Source: Clostridium sp. (GTDB lineage: Bacteria; Bacillota; Clostridia; TANB77; CAG-508). From it: a stretch of DNA of 64,000 nucleotides. A model generated the notes under the pieces. That model was not told the DNA's origin. It saw only the letters and a list, made by a program, of their open reading frames with translations, and ran no database searches. The stretch covers positions 1 through 64,000 of the forward strand of contig JAHAKD010000006.1 in NCBI GenBank assembly GCA_018371855.1, read 5' to 3'. Below are positions 59,369-64,000 of this stretch, piece by piece; position 1 is the stretch's first letter, and every line of letters starts with the position of its first letter. The position numbers and the translations under genes are program-made.

Positions 59369-61303
59369 ATGGTTAAACTAAAATTAAAAGATGGATCTAT
59401 TATGGAGGTAGAGAAAGGTAGCTCAATATTAGATGTAGCAAAAAAAATAAGTGAAGGGTTAGCAAGAGTAGCAACTTGTGGAGAAATTAATGGAAAAGTA
59501 GAAGATTTAAGACATGAAATAAATGAAGATTGTGAGTTAGTAATTCATACATTTCAAGATGATGACTTAGAAGGGAAAAAAGCTTATTGGCATACAACAT
59601 CACATATCATGGCCCAAGCAATAAAAAGATTATATGGTGATGTGAAATTAACAATAGGACCAGCTATAGAAAATGGATTCTATTATGATTTTGATACAGA
59701 AAAACATTTTTCAGAAGAAGATTTTGAAAAAATAGAAGAAGAAATGAAAAAAATTATAAAAGAAGATTTACCAATCGAGAGATATTCACTATCAAGAGAA
59801 GAAGCTATAAAATTTATGAAAGAAAATGATGAGCCTTATAAAGTAGAATTAATAGAGGAACTACCAGAAGGAGAAGAAATATCTTTCTATAAACAAGGTG
59901 AATTTGTTGATTTATGTGCAGGACCACATTTAATGAGTACAGGAAAAGTAAAAGTAGTAAAATTATTATCAGCTTCAGGAGCTTATTGGAGAGGAAATGA
60001 AAACAATAAAATGCTTCAAAGAGTATATGGAATTTCTTTCCCTAAAAAGTCACAATTAGAAGATTACTTAAATTTATTACAAGAAGCAAAAGAAAGAGAT
60101 CATAGAAAAATAGGTAAAGAATTAGACTTATTTATGACACATGAACTTGTTGGCTCTGGACTTCCAATGTATTTACCAGATGGTGCAACAATAAGAAGAA
60201 TTTTGGAAAGATATATTCAAGACAAAGAAATTGAACTTGGATATAAACATGTATATACACCATCACTTGCAAATGTAGAATTATATAAAACAAGTGGACA
60301 CTGGGATCACTACAAAGAAGATATGTTTCCAGTAATGAAAATGGATAATGAAGAAATGGTATTAAGACCAATGAACTGTCCACATCATATGTTGATTTAT
60401 AAAAATAAATTGCATTCATATAGAGATTTACCAATTAGAATAGGTGAACTTGCACATGACTTTAGATATGAGGCAAGTGGAAGTGTTTGTGGATTAGAAA
60501 GAGTTAGAGAAATGTGCCAAAATGATGCTCACTTATTTGTAACTCCAGAACAAATACAGTCTGAAATTTCTGAAGTCGTTAAATTAATTTTAGCTGTATA
60601 TGAAGATTTTGGTTTTGAGAACTATAGTTTTAGACTATCTTTAAGAGATAAAAATGATAAGCACAAATACTTTGATGATGATGAAATGTGGGAGAGTGCA
60701 GAAAGTCAATTAAGAGATACATTAAAAGCATTAAATCTAGATTTTTACGAGGCAGAAGGAGAAGCAGCTTTCTATGGACCAAAACTAGATGTTCAAATAA
60801 AATCTGCATTAGGACATGATGTAACAATTTCTACATGCCAATTAGATTTCTTATTACCAGAAAGATTTAAATTAACATATATCGGAGAAGATGGAAAAGA
60901 GCATAGACCAGTAGTAATTCATAGAGCAATTTTAGGTTCTTCAGATAGATTTATGGCATTTTTAATAGAAGAAACAAAAGGAGCTTTACCATTATGGCTT
61001 GCACCAACACAAGCAAAAATATTACCAATTGCTGATGCTCAAGTAGAATATGCTAAAAAAATAGAAAAGGAATACAAAAAAGCTGGTATAAGAATTGAAG
61101 TTGATGACAGAAATGAAAAGATAGGATACAAAATTCGCGAAGCACAACTACAAAAAATACCATATATGCTAGTTGTTGGAGATAAAGAAATAGAAGCAAA
61201 TGCAGTTGCTGTAAGATCTAGAAAAGAAGGAGATTTAGGACAAGTAAATAAGGAAGAATTCCTAGAAAGAATGAAAGAAGAAATAAACAATAAAGTAAGA
61301 TAA
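59369..61303 (+). CDS. thrS: Threonine--tRNA ligase
   Basis: Class II aminoacyl-tRNA synthetase, 644 residues. Domains in order: TGS (KLKLKDGSIMEVEKGSSILD), editing SAD domain (HTTSHIMAQAIKRLYGD, VDLCAGPHL), catalytic core with motif 2 (HDFRYEASGSVCGLERVREM), the zinc ligands in MNCPHHMLIYKNK and further His residues, motif 3 (HRAILGSSDRFMAFLIEE), and the anticodon-binding domain (PTQAKILPIADAQVEYAKKI). AGGAGGG precedes the ATG. The T-box leader controls it by tRNA-Thr charging. Confidence 0.97.
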   Translation: MVKLKLKDGSIMEVEKGSSILDVAKKISEGLARVATCGEINGKVEDLRHEINEDCELVIHTFQDDDLEGKKAYWHTTSHIMAQAIKRLYGDVKLTIGPAIENGFYYDFDTEKHFSEEDFEKIEEEMKKIIKEDLPIERYSLSREEAIKFMKENDEPYKVELIEELPEGEEISFYKQGEFVDLCAGPHLMSTGKVKVVKLLSASGAYWRGNENNKMLQRVYGISFPKKSQLEDYLNLLQEAKERDHRKIGKELDLFMTHELVGSGLPMYLPDGATIRRILERYIQDKEIELGYKHVYTPSLANVELYKTSGHWDHYKEDMFPVMKMDNEEMVLRPMNCPHHMLIYKNKLHSYRDLPIRIGELAHDFRYEASGSVCGLERVREMCQNDAHLFVTPEQIQSEISEVVKLILAVYEDFGFENYSFRLSLRDKNDKHKYFDDDEMWESAESQLRDTLKALNLDFYEAEGEAAFYGPKLDVQIKSALGHDVTISTCQLDFLLPERFKLTYIGEDGKEHRPVVIHRAILGSSDRFMAFLIEETKGALPLWLAPTQAKILPIADAQVEYAKKIEKEYKKAGIRIEVDDRNEKIGYKIREAQLQKIPYMLVVGDKEIEANAVAVRSRKEGDLGQVNKEEFLERMKEEINNKVR

Positions 61304-61318
61304 AATTTAAAAGGAATT

Positions 61319-61355
61319 AAAGGTAGGGTTTTGTTATAAGACCTTACCTTTTTTC
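61319..61355 (+). terminator. Terminator after thrS
   Basis: AAAGGTAGGGTTTT (61319-61332) pairs with AAGACCTTACCTTT (61338-61351) over 14 bp with two wobble pairs, followed by a T-run. Confidence 0.88.
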
Positions 61356-61402
61356 TATGTATTGGATTTGATAAAGAATAAAAATATTTTACATAAATAA
61401 CC

Positions 61403-61431
61403 TTGACAGTATTGCATATTAAAGATAAAAT
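61403..61431 (+). promoter_or_regulatory. Promoter for rny
   Basis: TTGACA (61403-61408), a 17-base spacer and TAAAAT (61426-61431), about 87 bases before the ATG. Confidence 0.7.
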
Positions 61432-61517
61432 TATATTGTGAGTAGAAATATATTTTTTTAGTTTTATATATATTTACACTGTACATTGAAAATTTAATAG
61501 AAAGAGGTAGAGGGGTT

Positions 61518-63059
61518 ATGAATATAGGAATTATTATCGCTTCTATTGTAATCTCTGCTGTTATCTTCTTTTTTATAGGTGTTGCTTATAGAAAGAAAAT
61601 AGCGGAATCTAAAATTCAAAGTGCTGAAGAAGAAGCAAAAAAAATATTAGAAAATGCTAATAAAGATGCAGAAAACAAGAAAAAAGAAGAAATTATTAAA
61701 GCAAAAGAAGAAATTATGAATGCAAGAAATGAATTAGATAAGGAGATTAAAGAAAGAAGAGGCGAAATACAAAGTCAAGAAAAAAGATTATTCCAAAGAG
61801 AAGAAAATATAGACAAAAAGTCAGATAATTTGGAAATGAAAGAAAAAGATTTAGAAGCAAAAAGACAAGATCTAGAAAATGAAAAATTAAATTTGGAAAA
61901 ACTTATTTCTAAGCAAAGAGAAGAATTAGAAAGAATATCTAATTTAACTTCAGAAGAAGCTAAAAATCAATTATTAAAAGAAATTGATGAGCAAATAATT
62001 AACGAAAAAGCTATCTTAATAAAGGAGAAAGAACAACAATTTAAAGAACAAGCAGATAAGATGGCAAAAGAGATTATTGGATATTCTATTCAAAAATGTG
62101 CTGCAGACCATTCACAAGAAACTACTGTTTCAATAGTTTCACTTCCAAACGACGATATGAAAGGTAGAATTATAGGAAGAGAAGGAAGAAATATTAAAGC
62201 TATCGAAACTTTAACTGGTGTAGATTTAATTATTGATGATACTCCAGAAGCTGTAGTACTTTCAGGTTTTGACCCATTAAGAAGAGAAGTTGCAAGGATT
62301 GCTCTAGAAAAATTAATTGATGATGGAAGAATACATCCTTCAAAAATAGAAGAAATGGTAGAAAAAGCTAAGGAAGAATTAGCAGAAACTATTAAAGAAG
62401 AAGGAGAAAGAGCAACTTTAGAAACAGGAGTTATGGGATTACATCCAGATTTGATTAAACTAATAGGAAAATTAAAATATAGAACAAGTTATGGTCAAAA
62501 TGTTTTAAATCACTCTATAGAAGTTTCAAACTTAGCACGAATCATGGCAGAAGAATTAGGCTTAGATTCCAAACTTGCAAGAAGAGCTGGTTTATTGCAT
62601 GATATTGGTAAAGCTTTAGACCATGATATGGAAGGTACTCATGTTGAAATAGGTGTTGAAGTATTAAAGAAATACAAAGAAAATCCTGCAGTAATAAATG
62701 CTGTAGAAGCACACCATGGAGATGTAGAACCACAAACAATAGAAGCTGTTTTAGTACAAGCAGCAGATGCAATATCTGCATCAAGACCTGGTGCAAGACG
62801 TGAAACTTTAGAAGCATATATAAAGAGACTACAGGAATTAGAATCTATTGCAGATTCATTTGATGGTGTAGATAAATCTTATGCGATCCAAGCTGGTAGG
62901 GAGATAAGAATTATTGTTAAACCAGATAAAATTTCTGATAGTCAAATGGTATTACTAGGTAGAGATATTTCTGAAAAAATAGAAAAAGAAATGGATTATC
63001 CAGGACAAATAAAAGTTAACCTAGTAAGAGAAACAAGAGTTATAGATTATGCAAAATAA
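61518..63059 (+). CDS. rny: Ribonuclease Y
   Basis: Membrane-anchored endoribonuclease that initiates mRNA decay in Gram-positive bacteria. The 513-residue product has an N-terminal helix (MNIGIIIASIVISAVIFFFI), a long Lys/Glu coiled coil (about 30-200), a KH domain (LPNDDMKGRIIGREGRNIKA) and an HD domain with catalytic GLLHDIGKALDHDMEGTHVE and AVEAHHGDVEPQ. Length and order match B. subtilis RNase Y. GAGGGG precedes the ATG. ymdB follows, as in Bacillus. Confidence 0.97.
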   Translation: MNIGIIIASIVISAVIFFFIGVAYRKKIAESKIQSAEEEAKKILENANKDAENKKKEEIIKAKEEIMNARNELDKEIKERRGEIQSQEKRLFQREENIDKKSDNLEMKEKDLEAKRQDLENEKLNLEKLISKQREELERISNLTSEEAKNQLLKEIDEQIINEKAILIKEKEQQFKEQADKMAKEIIGYSIQKCAADHSQETTVSIVSLPNDDMKGRIIGREGRNIKAIETLTGVDLIIDDTPEAVVLSGFDPLRREVARIALEKLIDDGRIHPSKIEEMVEKAKEELAETIKEEGERATLETGVMGLHPDLIKLIGKLKYRTSYGQNVLNHSIEVSNLARIMAEELGLDSKLARRAGLLHDIGKALDHDMEGTHVEIGVEVLKKYKENPAVINAVEAHHGDVEPQTIEAVLVQAADAISASRPGARRETLEAYIKRLQELESIADSFDGVDKSYAIQAGREIRIIVKPDKISDSQMVLLGRDISEKIEKEMDYPGQIKVNLVRETRVIDYAK

Positions 63060-63078
63060 GAAAAGTGGCTTCGCCACA

Positions 63079-63126
63079 TGTACAGATTGCTTCGCAATCG
63101 CACGGTCATAAGTAACTTAACCTTGT
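63079..63126. repeat. Intergenic hairpin repeat, copy B
   Basis: This copy matches 54952-54999 at 40 of 48 positions. It contains the hairpin GATTGC-TTC-GCAATC. A related mini-hairpin, GTGGC-TTC-GCCAC (63065-63077), lies directly upstream, and AAAAATC/GATTTTT (63135-63152) directly downstream. Confidence 0.7.
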
Positions 63127-63162
63127 TGCTTCAGAAAAATCTAACGATTTTTCCTATGCAAT

Positions 63163-63190
63163 AAAAAAGTAGCAGAGATGCTACTTTTTT
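63163..63190 (+). terminator. Terminator after rny
   Basis: AAAAAAGTAGCA (63163-63174) pairs perfectly with TGCTACTTTTTT (63179-63190) across the loop GAGA. Confidence 0.9.
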
Positions 63191-63218
63191 TGTATTTATG
63201 TAGAAATGATATTAAAAC

Positions 63219-63247
63219 TTGAAATAACATAAAACCTACTATATAAT
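63219..63247 (+). promoter_or_regulatory. Promoter for ymdB
   Basis: TTGAAA (63219-63224), a 17-base spacer and TATAAT (63242-63247), 27 bases before the ATG. Confidence 0.75.
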
Positions 63248-63274
63248 ATAACTGAATAAGAAAGAAGGTAGATT

Positions 63275-64000
63275 ATGAATATTTTAGCAATAGGAGATAT
63301 TGTAGGAGAAATTGGCGTAAAGAAAATTGTAAAAGAGTTGCCAAAACTAAAAGAAAAATATAATATAGATTTTTGCATAATAAATGGTGAGAATTCAGCA
63401 GGAGGAATGGGAATAACTAAAAAGATTTTTGATTCTTTAATAAATGCTGGAGCAGATGTAATAACAATGGGAAACCATACATGGGGAAAGAAAGATATTT
63501 TTTCGTTTATTGATGATAAAAGAATTGTTAGACCAGCTAATTATACAAAAGGATTACCCGGTAATGATTATAGTATAGTTAACAAAAACAATAAAAGAAT
63601 AGCTGTTATAAATTTAATAGGAAGAACATCTATGGGAATTTTATCAGAAAATCCATTTATAGTTGCAAATGATATATATAATAAATTAAAAAATCAAGTA
63701 GATATATTTGTACTAGATTTTCATGCAGAAGCTACCGCAGAAAAAATTGCTATGGGATATTATATGGATGGAAAATATACTATAGTATATGGAACACATA
63801 CACATGTGCAAACAGCAGATGAGCAAATACTAGAAAAAGGAACCGCGTATATAACAGATGTTGGAATGACTGGACCTAAAAAATCAGTTATAGGAATGGA
63901 TGTAGGTGTTTCTTTTAAGCGATTCGTAACATCTTTACCAGAGAGATATAAATTAGCTGATAGTGAAGCAATGATAAATGGATGTGTTTTTAAAATTAAT
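63275..64000 (+). CDS. ymdB: YmdB-family metallophosphoesterase (partial at 3' end)
   Basis: A calcineurin-like phosphodiesterase of the YmdB/TIGR00282 family; the B. subtilis member hydrolyses 2',3'-cyclic nucleotides and affects biofilm fate and RNase Y. The frame starts at ATG 63275 after AAGAAGGTAG and stays open for 242 codons to the window edge, so only about 20 C-terminal residues are missing. Metal-site motifs are MNILAIGDIVGEIGVKKI, CIINGENSAGGMGI (NGEN), VITMGNHTWGKKDI (GNHTW), FVLDFHAEATAEK (DFHAEAT) and YGTHTHVQTADE (GTHTHVQT), with VGMTGP near the end. It lies next to rny, as in Bacillus, but has its own promoter. Confidence 0.95.
   Translation, partial: MNILAIGDIVGEIGVKKIVKELPKLKEKYNIDFCIINGENSAGGMGITKKIFDSLINAGADVITMGNHTWGKKDIFSFIDDKRIVRPANYTKGLPGNDYSIVNKNNKRIAVINLIGRTSMGILSENPFIVANDIYNKLKNQVDIFVLDFHAEATAEKIAMGYYMDGKYTIVYGTHTHVQTADEQILEKGTAYITDVGMTGPKKSVIGMDVGVSFKRFVTSLPERYKLADSEAMINGCVFKIN

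Overview
The window is about 28-30% G+C by eye, with strong AGGAGG-type ribosome binding sites, TTGACA/TATAAT promoters and Gram-positive gene content: ribonuclease Y with YmdB, FtsEX with secreted LytM hydrolases, a T-box leader, an LPXTG surface protein, MutS2 and a split transketolase. A small acid-soluble spore protein of the SspH type points to an endospore-forming lineage. The best reading is a low-GC member of the Clostridia (Firmicutes/Bacillota). I cannot name a genus from sequence alone.

Layout. 1-10.8 kb is chromosomal backbone: the 3' part of enolase, a small orphan gene, a fused ABC transporter, a class B penicillin-binding protein, PlsC, tRNA-Gln, an apparently SOS-controlled DUF45 metallopeptidase, a uracil-DNA-glycosylase-like protein and an ABC-2 exporter. 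About 11.1-20.1 kb is a decayed integrative island. It holds frameshifted TnpV, KilA-N, PF06541 membrane protein and histidine kinase remnants, two serine recombinase remnants (one joined to a relaxase tail), and, among the debris, an intact 915-residue protein of unknown function translationally coupled to a 46-residue basic peptide. The island ends against three tRNA-Gly genes, the nearest of which is degenerate.

20.4-31.5 kb carries dCMP deaminase, a sortase-type papain-family protease, the two transketolase subunits, ftsEX with two LytM hydrolases, LemA and TPM-domain proteins, sspH and tRNA-Glu. 31.6-49.8 kb is housekeeping: tlyA-recN (apparently SOS-controlled), mutS2-maf, lepA-rlmB with two unusual genes between them, rpmF, der-plsY-gpsA, dtd and an HD-domain phosphohydrolase. 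rnpB (RNase P RNA) is at 49.9 kb. 50.4-54 kb is a glycan operon (pyruvyl transferase, two GT2 enzymes, a histidine phosphatase) behind a perfect consensus promoter. 54-64 kb has an RluD-type pseudouridine synthase, rpsO, pnp, a membrane GT2, T-box-thrS, rny and the 5' part of ymdB.

How it fits together. Cell envelope growth (PBP, FtsEX and its hydrolases, PlsC/PlsY/GpsA, glycosyltransferases), RNA turnover and translation (RNase P, PNPase, RNase Y, LepA, RlmB, Der, S15, L32, ThrS) and DNA maintenance (RecN, MutS2, the UDG-like protein) dominate. The two putative SOS promoters share an almost identical regulatory module. The least explained items are the 915/46-residue pair in the island, two GC-richer orphan genes with self-contained promoters and terminators, and two families of intergenic hairpin repeats.
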